Positions 35,557 to 45,608 of a DNA stretch of 64,000 bases are shown piece after piece. Each line of letters opens with the position of its first letter. The stretch's first letter is position 1. The position numbers and the translations under genes were made by a program. Origin of the DNA: Pseudomonas sp. FP2196 (GTDB lineage: Bacteria; Pseudomonadota; Gammaproteobacteria; Pseudomonadales; Pseudomonadaceae); NCBI RefSeq assembly GCF_030687715.1, contig NZ_CP117445.1:3895501-3959500 (forward strand), given 5' to 3'. The notes beneath the pieces are model-generated. The model saw nothing but the letters and a program-made list of their open reading frames with translations, did not search any database and was not told where the DNA came from.

Positions 35557-36105
35557 ATGCCGTGGACAAGTTCCGAATCTCGCTACAGCACCGTGTCGGT
35601 CCTGCTGCACTGGTTGATGCTGGTGTTGTTGGTACTGGTCTACGCCAGCATGGAATTTCGCGGTCTATTCCCCAAGGGCAGTGGCGGACGCACGCTGATC
35701 AAAGAAGTCCATTACATGCTGGGCCTGACCGTGTTCGTGCTGGTGTGGTTTCGCCTGCTGGCCCGCAGCGTCGGCACGGCGCCAAAAATCTTCCCGGCTT
35801 CGCCGCAATGGCAAACTCTGCTGGCGCGGCTGATGCACTGGGCGTTGTACTTGTTCATGATCGGCATGCCGATTCTCGGCTGGTTGATCACCAGCGCCGA
35901 GGGGCATCAGGTGATGTTCTATGGTTTCGATCTGCCACTGCTGGTCAGCGAGGACAAGGCGTTCGCCAAACAGGTTGAAGGCTGGCATGTGTTGATCGCC
36001 ACGGCAGGTTACTGGCTGATCGGGCTGCATGCGCTGGCGGGGATCTATCACCATTACGTGGTGCGCGATAACACGCTGCTGCGGATGATGCCCAAGCGCG
36101 GCTGA
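35557..36105 (+). CDS. Cytochrome b561 (CybB family), second copy
   Basis: A 182-residue four-helix di-haem membrane cytochrome. Histidines in VSVLLHWLM, KEVHYMLG, RLMHWALY and EGWHVLIA, and the terminal HHYVVRD, are the expected ligands. The ATG at 35557 has GAGGAA upstream; an earlier in-frame start at 35542 overlaps the ribosome site. Unlike the copy at 13381 it is not linked to a catalase gene. Likely electron transfer with ubiquinol. Confidence 0.9.
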   Translation: MPWTSSESRYSTVSVLLHWLMLVLLVLVYASMEFRGLFPKGSGGRTLIKEVHYMLGLTVFVLVWFRLLARSVGTAPKIFPASPQWQTLLARLMHWALYLFMIGMPILGWLITSAEGHQVMFYGFDLPLLVSEDKAFAKQVEGWHVLIATAGYWLIGLHALAGIYHHYVVRDNTLLRMMPKRG

Positions 36106-36108
36106 CCC

Positions 36109-37035
36109 TCACGGGGTGGCCGCAAACCCGCGTCGCCCCTGTAAACCGCCGGTGTGCACGAAGATCAGTCGCGTGCCGCTGGCAAACCGGCCCGCTTCGA
36201 CCTGCTGCTTGAGCGCCAGTAACGCCTTGCCGGTGTACAACGGCTCCAGTGGCACACCACTGAGTTGTTCGGTGATGTCGATAAACCCGAGCAACGCAGG
36301 ATCGACCTTGGCAAAACCACCCCGGCTGGCGTCGAGCAACGTGTAATCCCCTGCTGACGATCCTGCTTCGCGAATGATCGCTTCGACGTGTGGCGCCACG
36401 CCATGATTGTCAGGCACGGCCAATGCGCCGTATACCGGATGCGCCCCGGCCTCCGCGAGCACCAGTCCTGCAAGGGTCGTCCCGGTGCCGCATGCCAGCC
36501 ACCAACCGTGGTAATCGATCCAGCCCAGATCGCTCAACTGCGTATCGACCTGAACCTTCAGCGCCGCGCAGCCCAGTGCTCCAGGCAATCCCCCACCGCC
36601 CTCCGGCACCGCATGCAGCGCCGGATATTGCGCCTGCCACGGCAGCCAGAAACCCGGCTCATGCCGAGCCCGATAGCCGCCATAACCCAGCCAATGCAGC
36701 TGCATGCCGAATTTTTTCAGATCCTTCACCGTCGGCGTTTCCTGCGGATGCCCGCGCAACAGCCCCACAGTTTTGAACCCAAGCCGTTTCCCCGCTGCCG
36801 CCAGCGCATGCAAATGATTGGAATGCGCCCCGCCCAGACTGATGAAGCCTTCGGCGCCTGCACGGTCGGCGGCGTTGAGGTGTTCGATGAGTTTGAACCA
36901 CTTGTTGCCGCTGATCAGCGGGTCGATCTGATCGAGGCGCAGGATCGCGACTTCGATTCCGGCGGTGGTGAGCCAGTCGAGCTGAAGCGGTTCGAGAGGG
37001 GCTTGAGGTAGCCAGTCGGAGGGAGGCAAAAGCAT
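36109..37035 (-). CDS. D-cysteine desulfhydrase / ACC-deaminase-like PLP enzyme
   Basis: A fold-type II PLP enzyme of 308 residues. It shows the PLP-lysine region SGNKWFKL (Lys45/Lys48), SLGGAHSNHLHALAAAG, and the phosphate-binding CGTGTTLAG. It is the group usually annotated as 1-aminocyclopropane-1-carboxylate deaminase or D-cysteine desulfhydrase; true ACC deaminases are longer (about 338 residues), so desulfhydrase or a related D-amino-acid lyase is more likely. It converges with the cytochrome gene, leaving 3 bp between stops. Confidence 0.8.
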   Translation of the reverse strand: MLLPPSDWLPQAPLEPLQLDWLTTAGIEVAILRLDQIDPLISGNKWFKLIEHLNAADRAGAEGFISLGGAHSNHLHALAAAGKRLGFKTVGLLRGHPQETPTVKDLKKFGMQLHWLGYGGYRARHEPGFWLPWQAQYPALHAVPEGGGGLPGALGCAALKVQVDTQLSDLGWIDYHGWWLACGTGTTLAGLVLAEAGAHPVYGALAVPDNHGVAPHVEAIIREAGSSAGDYTLLDASRGGFAKVDPALLGFIDITEQLSGVPLEPLYTGKALLALKQQVEAGRFASGTRLIFVHTGGLQGRRGFAATP

Positions 37036-37088
37036 GGGCGGCGATTCGATCTGGACAGAGCCCGCATTCTAGTCGCTCATCAGCAGCC

Positions 37089-37175
37089 ATCGCGAGCTTG
37101 CTCGCGAAAGCGGAGTATCAGCCAATAACTATGTCGACTGACGCCCCGCCTTCGCGAGCAAGCTCGCTCTCACAG
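37089..37175. repeat. REPIN, class A variant
   Basis: Arms ATCGCGAGCTTGCTCGCG and TTCGCGAGCAAGCTCGCTCT are inverted around a variable centre. The arms carry AGCAAGCTCG where most class A copies have AGCAGGCTCA, so this is a subfamily. Confidence 0.85.
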
Positions 37176-37190
37176 GTTAAGCGGCGGAGC

Positions 37191-39251
<2,061 letters not shown>

Positions 39252-39437
39252 TCACGGAAAATTGCGGGAGCTCTGTGTCCCCCGTCAGTCATGTTCGACA
39301 GACTAAGAGTCGCATCGTTGTCACTCAATGACCGTAACTGACAAGTTAATGATCAAAATGCGCAGCGGCCCTTGGCAAGCGCGGGCAGGCGCCCTACCCT
39401 AGTCGACACACCCTGTACCCGGTTGTTGTTGGTTTTC

Positions 39438-40565
39438 ATGCGCAAACTTCTGTACCTGTTTTTCTCGATGGCCATCGTGGCCGCCCTGACCACCTACGCC
39501 ATGTGGGCGGCGGATCGTCCCGCCGGGCATTATCTGTCGGACCTGCGCATCAAACTCGCGGTCGATGAGGGTACGCCCGGCGACCGTGGCAATCTGCTCG
39601 GCATCCAGCCCGAACTGTTTCCCACCGACTATCAAAGCTCAGAGCGTCTGCACCGCAAACTCGCCGCGTATTTGCAGCAAGCCCAGGATCAGGGCTTGTT
39701 GAATGACAAGACCGTGGTGGTGTTGCCGGAACATGTCGGCACCTGGCTGATGATCAGCGGCGAAAAAGACGAGCTGTACCAGGCCCCGACCCTCGCCGAG
39801 GCGATGAACTGGATGGCCGCCAGCAATCCATTATTGTTCGCTCGCGCCTGGCTTAGCGCCAAAGGTAGCGATCGGCTGAACGACGCCCACCTGCGCATGA
39901 AATCACGCGCCATGGCCAAGGATTACCAGGCGCTGTTCGGCGGCCTTGCCAAGGAATTCCATGTGACGCTGGTGGCCGGCTCCATCGTGTTGCCCGAGCC
40001 GAGCATCCGCGACGGCCAGCTCAAACCCGGCAGCGGTGCGCTCTACAACAGCAGCGTGGTATTCGGTCGCGACGGTGCACCGCTCGGCCAGCCGCAGCGG
40101 CAAATGCACCCGATCTTCGATCAACGTGACATCATTCAGGCCAGTGAACAGACAATCAACGTCGTCGACACCCCGGCCGGACGGCTTGGAGTGCTGATCG
40201 GCAGTGACAGCTGGTATCCGGACAACTATCGCAAACTCGACGAGCAAGGCGCGCAATTGGTTGCAGTGCCGGCGCAGGTGCTTGGCCATGGCGCGTGGGA
40301 TAAGCCTTGGCGCGGCTACAAGGGTTCAAGTACACCGAGTTCAGTCAGCCTGAAACCCGGTGAAGTCAGCGAAGGCCAGGCCTGGCATCGTCTGACTTTG
40401 ACTGCGCAACCACCCAGCAGCCGCGCAATTGCCGGTATGAGCGTGTTCCTGCGCGGCCAGTTCTGGGACAAATCCAGTTCCGGGCAGAGCTTTCTCAGCA
40501 GCAACGGCCAGCAGTTCGCCGACGGCGATACCCGTGGCGCACGTTTGCTGAATATCTGGTTGTAA
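39438..40565 (+). CDS. Membrane-anchored nitrilase-fold protein lacking catalytic Lys and Cys
   Basis: A 375-residue protein with a signal anchor (LLYLFFSMAIVAALTTYAMW). The rest matches the carbon-nitrogen hydrolase fold: VVVLPEHVGTW (Glu98 kept), YNSSVVFGRDG, and RLGVLIGSDSWYPDNYRKL. At the nucleophile position, where active members have ICYD/E, this protein reads IGSD. At the catalytic lysine it has QRQMHP instead of RKxH. There is no cysteine anywhere in the protein. It is probably not a hydrolase of the usual type and may act as a binding protein. It lies 3 bp before an AraC gene, so the two may form an operon. Confidence 0.72.
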   Translation: MRKLLYLFFSMAIVAALTTYAMWAADRPAGHYLSDLRIKLAVDEGTPGDRGNLLGIQPELFPTDYQSSERLHRKLAAYLQQAQDQGLLNDKTVVVLPEHVGTWLMISGEKDELYQAPTLAEAMNWMAASNPLLFARAWLSAKGSDRLNDAHLRMKSRAMAKDYQALFGGLAKEFHVTLVAGSIVLPEPSIRDGQLKPGSGALYNSSVVFGRDGAPLGQPQRQMHPIFDQRDIIQASEQTINVVDTPAGRLGVLIGSDSWYPDNYRKLDEQGAQLVAVPAQVLGHGAWDKPWRGYKGSSTPSSVSLKPGEVSEGQAWHRLTLTAQPPSSRAIAGMSVFLRGQFWDKSSSGQSFLSSNGQQFADGDTRGARLLNIWL

Positions 40566-40568
40566 ACG

Positions 40569-41609
40569 ATGAAGCCGCTGCCGATGCGCCTCGGGGATCT
40601 ATCGGTGGGTTTCGTCCATAGCCTCGCCGATGCCGTACGCAGCCATGGCGCCGATCCCCAGCCTTTACTGGAGCAGTACGGTCTGGACGCTGCGCGTTTG
40701 TCCGAGGCCGGGGCCCGGCTGTCGATTCCGCGTTATATGCGTTTGGGGCACAGTGCAATTCAACTCACGGAGGATCCGGCACTGGGCCTGCGCATGGGTC
40801 AGCTCAGTCGTTTGAGCCAGGCCGGATTGGCCGGCGTCACCGCATCGCAGGCCCCGACTGTGCGTGAAGCGGCACGTTGCTTGATTCGCTTCGAGCCGCT
40901 GTACGGCTCCAACTATCGCGGCCAGTCGAGCTTTCACGAAGACGCCAATGGCGCCTGGCTGCGCTTCTATTCGATCAGCCCGTACAACGCCTATAACCGC
41001 TTTGTCGTGGATTCAATCATCACTGGATGGCTGCAGCAATTATCCAGCGTCAGCCGCGAACCGCTGCGCGCCGAACGCATCGAAATCGAGTTCGAAGAGC
41101 CGGATTATCGTGAAGCCTACAACGCATTGGGAGATGGCCCGATCCAGTTCGGTGCCGAGCGCAACCAGTTGCGCTTGAGCCTGGACAGCCTCGCCCAGCG
41201 TAACCCGGAGCACTGCCCAAGCACCTGGAAGCATTTGATCGCGTTGTGTGAGCGGGAGCTGGAGCAACTGACCCGCACCCGCAGCCTGCGCGAACGCATC
41301 ACGCAATTGCTTGGGCCGTTGCTCAATGGCGGCCGGGAACCCGACCTGGAAGAAGTGGCGGCACGCCTGAAGCTGCCGACGTGGACCTTGCGGCGCAAAC
41401 TGGCCGAGGAAGGCACGCAGTTTCGCGCGATCCTCAATGACACCCGGCGCGATCTGGCGATGACCTACATTCGCGACACCGAACTGGCGTTCGGTGAAAT
41501 CGCCTACTTGCTGGGCTTTGCCTCAGCCGAAGCATTCCAGCGCGCATTCAAACGCTGGAGCGGTCAGACACCCGGCGAGTTCCGCCGCAGTCATCGCAAA
41601 ACAGCCTGA
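40569..41609 (+). CDS. AraC-family regulator (OruR/ArgR-like, Arabinose_bd N-terminal type)
   Basis: A 346-residue regulator with a C-terminal AraC double HTH (LEEVAARLKLPTWTLRRKLAEEGTQFRAI and LAFGEIAYLLGFASAEAFQRAFKRW). The long N-terminal domain is typical of Pseudomonas AraC regulators of amino-acid or fatty-acid catabolism genes. The start is only 3 bp after the nitrilase-like gene, implying cotranscription. Possible targets include the divergent fadH, but nothing in the sequence proves it. Confidence 0.85.
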   Translation: MKPLPMRLGDLSVGFVHSLADAVRSHGADPQPLLEQYGLDAARLSEAGARLSIPRYMRLGHSAIQLTEDPALGLRMGQLSRLSQAGLAGVTASQAPTVREAARCLIRFEPLYGSNYRGQSSFHEDANGAWLRFYSISPYNAYNRFVVDSIITGWLQQLSSVSREPLRAERIEIEFEEPDYREAYNALGDGPIQFGAERNQLRLSLDSLAQRNPEHCPSTWKHLIALCERELEQLTRTRSLRERITQLLGPLLNGGREPDLEEVAARLKLPTWTLRRKLAEEGTQFRAILNDTRRDLAMTYIRDTELAFGEIAYLLGFASAEAFQRAFKRWSGQTPGEFRRSHRKTA

Positions 41610-41613
41610 CGCG

Positions 41614-41700
41614 CTACAGCTCGGTGGCGTCTTCTGCCGGCTCCGGCGGGTCTAGCTCATAAGCCTGGAATTCGAGCAGTTCTTCTTGATAGTCATCCAT
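41614..41700 (-). CDS. Small acidic ORF of 28 residues
   Basis: A small ORF reads MDDYQEELLEFQAYELDPP then EPAEDATEL and stops at TAG (41616-41614). A strong ribosome site AGGGGG lies 8 bases before the ATG. Eleven of 28 residues are acidic and none is basic. It lies in the 350-bp gap between the AraC gene and the DUF2242 gene. I believe similar short peptides occur in other pseudomonads, but this is recall, not a search result. Function unknown. Confidence 0.6.
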   Translation of the reverse strand: MDDYQEELLEFQAYELDPPEPAEDATEL

Positions 41701-41872
41701 TGTGTAATCCCCCTACTGCTCTCTTCGATAGTGTCCCGAGCATAACGTGCCCGTATGAAGGAAAAATGAAACGCGGCCTTCATGAATAAAACGTAGCAGG
41801 CGGTCAGGAATTTATCGCGGGGATTTTTCGTAAGAGGATGTTTTCGGACTTTTGAAGCCTGCATCAACCCCC

Positions 41873-41962
41873 TGTAGGAGTGAGCCTGCTTGCGATAGCG
41901 GTTTATCAGTAACATCAATGCTGGATGTATTGACGCTATCGCGAGCAGGCTCACCCCTCCAG
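41873..41962. repeat. REPIN, class A
   Basis: Arms TGTAGGAGTGAGCCTGCTTG and GCGAGCAGGCTCACCCCTCC are inverted, with small changes from the seed on both sides. It lies just after the DUF2242 gene. Confidence 0.9.
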
Positions 41963-41977
41963 GGGGTGGCTGCTGGA

Positions 41978-42814
41978 TTATTGGCCGGTGGCTGGCATCG
42001 CCGGAATCGGCTCGGACGGCGGCGGGATGTCCGTCGGATTGGCCGGTGGCGTGATGGTTTCTGTGGCCGGCGCTGGTTCTGCACTCGGCGCTGGTGTGAT
42101 CGGCGTGGAATCCGCTGGCGGCGCAACCGGCTCTGAACTGACCGGTGCGGTCTCAACCGGAGCAGGCGCAGTAACAGCAGGTGCAGGTACCGGCTCTGCG
42201 GCCGGAGCCAGAGGCGCTGGAGTGACTTTGGGTTCAGGCACGCCCAGATCGGTCTTCGGCTTCTCTTCGATATGCGCCGCTTTCTTCGTTTCTGCCGGCA
42301 GGAACTGCTCGACCAGCGTGAAGAAGCGCTCATAGAACTTTTGCGCCGTCACCGTCTCGCTGGCGACCTTGACCATCGAATCGTCCGAGGAGCCGATCGG
42401 CATCGACACCGAACCCAGCACACCGACACCCAGGCTGGCCGAGTTGTTGGTCTTCTTCAGAGCGTAACGATCCTGCAGGGCGTTGGCGAACATCGTGGCA
42501 TGGTGCCCGGCAGTACCGTCATCTGCGCAGACCACGTTGAAGCTGATCTCCATGTGGGTATCGCCGGTTTGCTGGAAGCTCTTGTGACCGCTGACCAGTT
42601 TCGGATCGCTGCTCGTGATGATGTAACCCTGGCTGAGCAAAGCACGACGGGCCGCTTCACAGCTGACCGAATCGGTCACTGGATAATTGCGCGAAAACGT
42701 ACCGGAGTCATCGAAGTTCTCATGCTCATACATCGGCTTGTCTTTCGAACAACCGGCAACAGCAGTCAACAACAGCGCCAACCCGACAACACGCAGGGGA
42801 GTGAAAATCAACAT
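41978..42814 (-). CDS. DUF2242-family lipoprotein with Pro/Ala-rich tail
   Basis: A 278-residue lipoprotein with signal peptide and lipobox LLLTAVAGC (Cys near residue 22). The middle domain (about 30-165, with DSVSCEAARRALLSQGYII and FYERFFTLVEQFLP) matches DUF2242, a Pseudomonas and proteobacterial family of unknown role. The last 100 residues are low-complexity Pro/Ala/Glu, like a periplasm-spanning linker. Probably outer-membrane anchored. Confidence 0.85.
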   Translation of the reverse strand: MLIFTPLRVVGLALLLTAVAGCSKDKPMYEHENFDDSGTFSRNYPVTDSVSCEAARRALLSQGYIITSSDPKLVSGHKSFQQTGDTHMEISFNVVCADDGTAGHHATMFANALQDRYALKKTNNSASLGVGVLGSVSMPIGSSDDSMVKVASETVTAQKFYERFFTLVEQFLPAETKKAAHIEEKPKTDLGVPEPKVTPAPLAPAAEPVPAPAVTAPAPVETAPVSSEPVAPPADSTPITPAPSAEPAPATETITPPANPTDIPPPSEPIPAMPATGQ

Positions 42815-43032
42815 TGAACATCCTGAGAGAAAACAGTCCGGGGCGTATTGTGCAACAGATCGCGGCCCCGCGGCGTATGGATTAGTGTCTTAAAACGGTT
42901 ACAACTCTATCGACCCTCGATTACAGGGGAAAGTCGTTGCGACAAATATTCGGTAAAAGCCGCTGATTTTGCAGGGGCGTGGCAGCTTGACGGCCACAGT
43001 ACTCAGAAATGACCGGCTCAACCCAACGCCCA

Positions 43033-43062
43033 CAAAAAAGCCCCGGCTATCTGGCCGGGGCT
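43033..43062 (-). terminator. Terminator of ppiD
   Basis: AGCCCCGGC-TATCT-GGCCGGGGCT stem; on the minus strand it is followed by TTTTTTGTGGG. Confidence 0.9.
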
Positions 43063-43087
43063 CTCGTCTTGCAAACTCAGTCAAACA

Positions 43088-44959
43088 TCAAAAACGCTTG
43101 ATCTCTGCCTGGGCCTCCAACTGCTTGCGATACGCCGCAAAGTCTTGCTGACCTTCACGCGACGCAAGGAAGCGACGGTACTGCGCCTTCTCTTCATCAG
43201 TCGGTGCAGCCGCTTCGTTGACGCCGTTCAGACGCACGATCATCAGGCTGCCATCGGGCAGAGTAACGCTGCTGAACGTTGGCTTGTCCTTGGCAGCCGG
43301 CTTGGGCATGCGGAACAGCGCTTGCAGCACCGCAGGATCAACCCCTTCCTGACCACGGGTGGCCGCTTCGGTGGTTTTCCAGTTCTGACCATCAACCGCC
43401 TTGTCCAATGGAGCCTTGCCATCGCGCAGATCAGCGATCAGCTTCTCGGCCTTGGTCTTGGCAGCAGCGCTGGCGTGCTCTTTGGTCAGTTGGGTGCGGA
43501 TAGCCGCATTCACACTTTCCAGAGGCAATTGCGCGGGCTTCAAGTGTTCCTTGGCGCGCAGGACGATCACGGTTTCCGGATCCAGCTCGATGGCGGTGCT
43601 GTTGGCGCCCTCATCGATCACTTCAGTGCTGAACGCAGCAGTAACCACGGCACGGTTGGCCGCAACACCTTCGCCACCTTCACGGCCAAACGGCTTGGAA
43701 GTGTGCACAGTCAGTTTCAGATCCGCCGCTGGCTGTGCCAGGTCGGACGCCTCGAACGCAGAGTCTTCCAGTTGCTTGGTCGCCTCGACGAAACGCTGCT
43801 CGACTTGCGCGGCTTTCAGCTCGCGGGTCAGCTTGTCTTTAAGGCTGGCCAGGGTCGGTACTTCAGGTGCTTCAACACCCAGCAGTTTGATCAAGTGGTA
43901 ACCGAAATCTGTGCGAACCGGCTCGGAAACCTGATCTTTAGCCAACGAGTACAGGGCTTTTTCGAACGCTGGATCGTAGACGCCAGGACCTGCATAACCA
44001 AGGTCACCGCCAGTGTTGGCCGAACCCGGATCCTGCGAGAACTCTTTGGCCAGCGCTTCGAATTTCTCGCCCTTGGCCAGACGCGCCTGGACTTCTTCGA
44101 TCTTCGCCTTGGCCTGAGCCTCGGTGGTCTTGTCGTTCACTTCGATCAGAATGTGCGCCGCGCGACGCTGTTCCGACAGGTTGGCGATCTCTTTCTGATA
44201 CGCCGCTTGCAGGTCTTCGTCCTTGACGGCAACCTGATCGAAGAACGAAGCCTTCTTCAGCTCCAGATAATCAATGACCACTTGATCCGGGGTCATGAAT
44301 TCCTTGGCGTGCTCATCGTAGTAAGCCTTGACTTCATCGTCGGTCAGCTTGACCGCGGCCGGATCAGACTTAACGTTAAGGGTCGCGAAATCGCGGGTCT
44401 GTTTTTCCAGACGGGCGAATGCCAGCACTTCGGCGTCGGTGACGAAACCGCTGCCCGCCACACCGGCGCGCAGTTGGCCGATCAGCATTTCCTGAGCCAG
44501 CATCTGGCGGAATTGCATACGGCTGTAACCCAGTTGACGGATTACCTGGTCGAAACGCTCAGAGCTGAACTTGCCATCAACCTGGAATTCAGGCGTCTGC
44601 AGAATCACTTGATCCAGTGCACCTTCGGAGAAAGCGAATTTCGCCTGTTCAGCACCTTGCAGCAGCAACTTGCGATCAATCAGACCCTTGAGGGCCGATT
44701 CGCGAAGCATTTTTTCATCGAGCAAGGAAGCGTCGAAGTCTTTGCCCAGCTGTTGCATCAGCTGACGGCGTTGCATATCAACGGCCTGGCTCAGCTCGTT
44801 CTGGCTGATTTCTTCACCATTGACCTTGGCCGCCTCATTCTTGCTAGTGGTGGCCTGGAAAATGGCATCGAAGCCGGTCAGAGCCATCAGTGCAACGATG
44901 ACCCCGATAATGGTCTTGGCAATCCAGCCTTGTGAATTGTCCCTGATATTCTGCAGCAT
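43088..44959 (-). CDS. ppiD: Periplasmic chaperone/peptidyl-prolyl isomerase PpiD
   Basis: A 623-residue SurA/PpiD-family protein. One N-terminal membrane anchor (GWIAKTIIGVIVALMALTGF) is followed by a SurA-like chaperone region and a parvulin domain (about 265-360; GGDLGYAGPGVYDPAFEKAL, FGYHLIKLLG). It sits at the periplasmic face near the Sec translocon and assists folding of exported proteins. Downstream of hupB on the same strand, with a degenerate tRNA between them. Confidence 0.95.
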   Translation of the reverse strand: MLQNIRDNSQGWIAKTIIGVIVALMALTGFDAIFQATTSKNEAAKVNGEEISQNELSQAVDMQRRQLMQQLGKDFDASLLDEKMLRESALKGLIDRKLLLQGAEQAKFAFSEGALDQVILQTPEFQVDGKFSSERFDQVIRQLGYSRMQFRQMLAQEMLIGQLRAGVAGSGFVTDAEVLAFARLEKQTRDFATLNVKSDPAAVKLTDDEVKAYYDEHAKEFMTPDQVVIDYLELKKASFFDQVAVKDEDLQAAYQKEIANLSEQRRAAHILIEVNDKTTEAQAKAKIEEVQARLAKGEKFEALAKEFSQDPGSANTGGDLGYAGPGVYDPAFEKALYSLAKDQVSEPVRTDFGYHLIKLLGVEAPEVPTLASLKDKLTRELKAAQVEQRFVEATKQLEDSAFEASDLAQPAADLKLTVHTSKPFGREGGEGVAANRAVVTAAFSTEVIDEGANSTAIELDPETVIVLRAKEHLKPAQLPLESVNAAIRTQLTKEHASAAAKTKAEKLIADLRDGKAPLDKAVDGQNWKTTEAATRGQEGVDPAVLQALFRMPKPAAKDKPTFSSVTLPDGSLMIVRLNGVNEAAAPTDEEKAQYRRFLASREGQQDFAAYRKQLEAQAEIKRF

Positions 44960-45061
44960 GCGTCCCCCAGAAACGGTTGAACTTCAAAATTAGGCAACCG
45001 TGGAGCGTGGGTAGAATCCGGATAGAAGAAAGGCGCATCCGAGGATGCGCCTTCTCGTAAC

Positions 45062-45137
45062 TGGCGGAGCGGACAGGGCTCGAACCCTCGATCCCGGCGT
45101 TACAGATGTCTATTCAAGCCACCTGCTCTACCGCTCC
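45062..45137 (-). pseudogene. Degenerate tRNA-Asp copy between hupB and ppiD
   Basis: On the minus strand a 76-base segment starts GGAGCGGTAG and ends GTCCGCTCCGCCA, so it keeps a perfect 7-bp acceptor stem, a discriminator G and encoded CCA. It also keeps GGGTTCGAGCCC of the T arm. It aligns with Pseudomonas tRNA-Asp end to end with one base missing. The D stem and the 5' side of the anticodon stem (GACAT opposite GCCGG) no longer pair, and the anticodon reads GTA where GTC is expected. It looks like a decayed tRNA-Asp gene rather than a working tRNA. Confidence 0.72.
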
Positions 45138-45187
45138 GCTGCCAAGTCAGGCATTACCCCGACCCGGATGGGTAAAAACTTGAAAAC

Positions 45188-45460
45188 TTAGTTAACAGCT
45201 TCTTTCAGTGCTTTACCGGCTTTGAAACCTGGTTTCTTAGCAGCAGCGATCTCCAGCGTCTTGCCGGTCTGTGGGTTACGACCAACGCGAGCTGGACGAT
45301 CAGTCACGGAGAAAGTACCGAAACCAACCAGAACAACAGAGTCGCCAGCCTTGAGAGCGCCAGTGACGGATTCGATTACAGCGTCCAGCGCACGGCCAGC
45401 AGCAGCTTTCGGGATATCAGCGGATGCAGCGATAGCATCAATCAGTTCCGACTTGTTCAC
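45188..45460 (-). CDS. hupB: DNA-binding protein HU-beta
   Basis: A 90-residue HU/IHF-family protein that bends and compacts DNA as a nucleoid component. The DNA-binding arm [20 protein letters not shown] is intact. The start is GTG (minus strand 45460-45458) after a GGGAC ribosome site. Its place after lon is standard in pseudomonads. Confidence 0.97.
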   Translation of the reverse strand: MNKSELIDAIAASADIPKAAAGRALDAVIESVTGALKAGDSVVLVGFGTFSVTDRPARVGRNPQTGKTLEIAAAKKPGFKAGKALKEAVN

Positions 45461-45608
45461 TCTAAGTCCCCTTATATCTATTTTGAGATGATTCTAAGTT
45501 TTTTGGTGAAAGCAAAAACGAGTGCTGAATGGCCTACAGACACTTAAGAGCCGCTTTATAACAAGGGCTCTAAAAAGCTGTCAAGGAAGCCACCCAGTCA
45601 AAAACGTA

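Noticed and set aside
45062..45137. Functional tRNA
   Set aside because: Acceptor and T arms look right, but the D stem and anticodon stem do not form.
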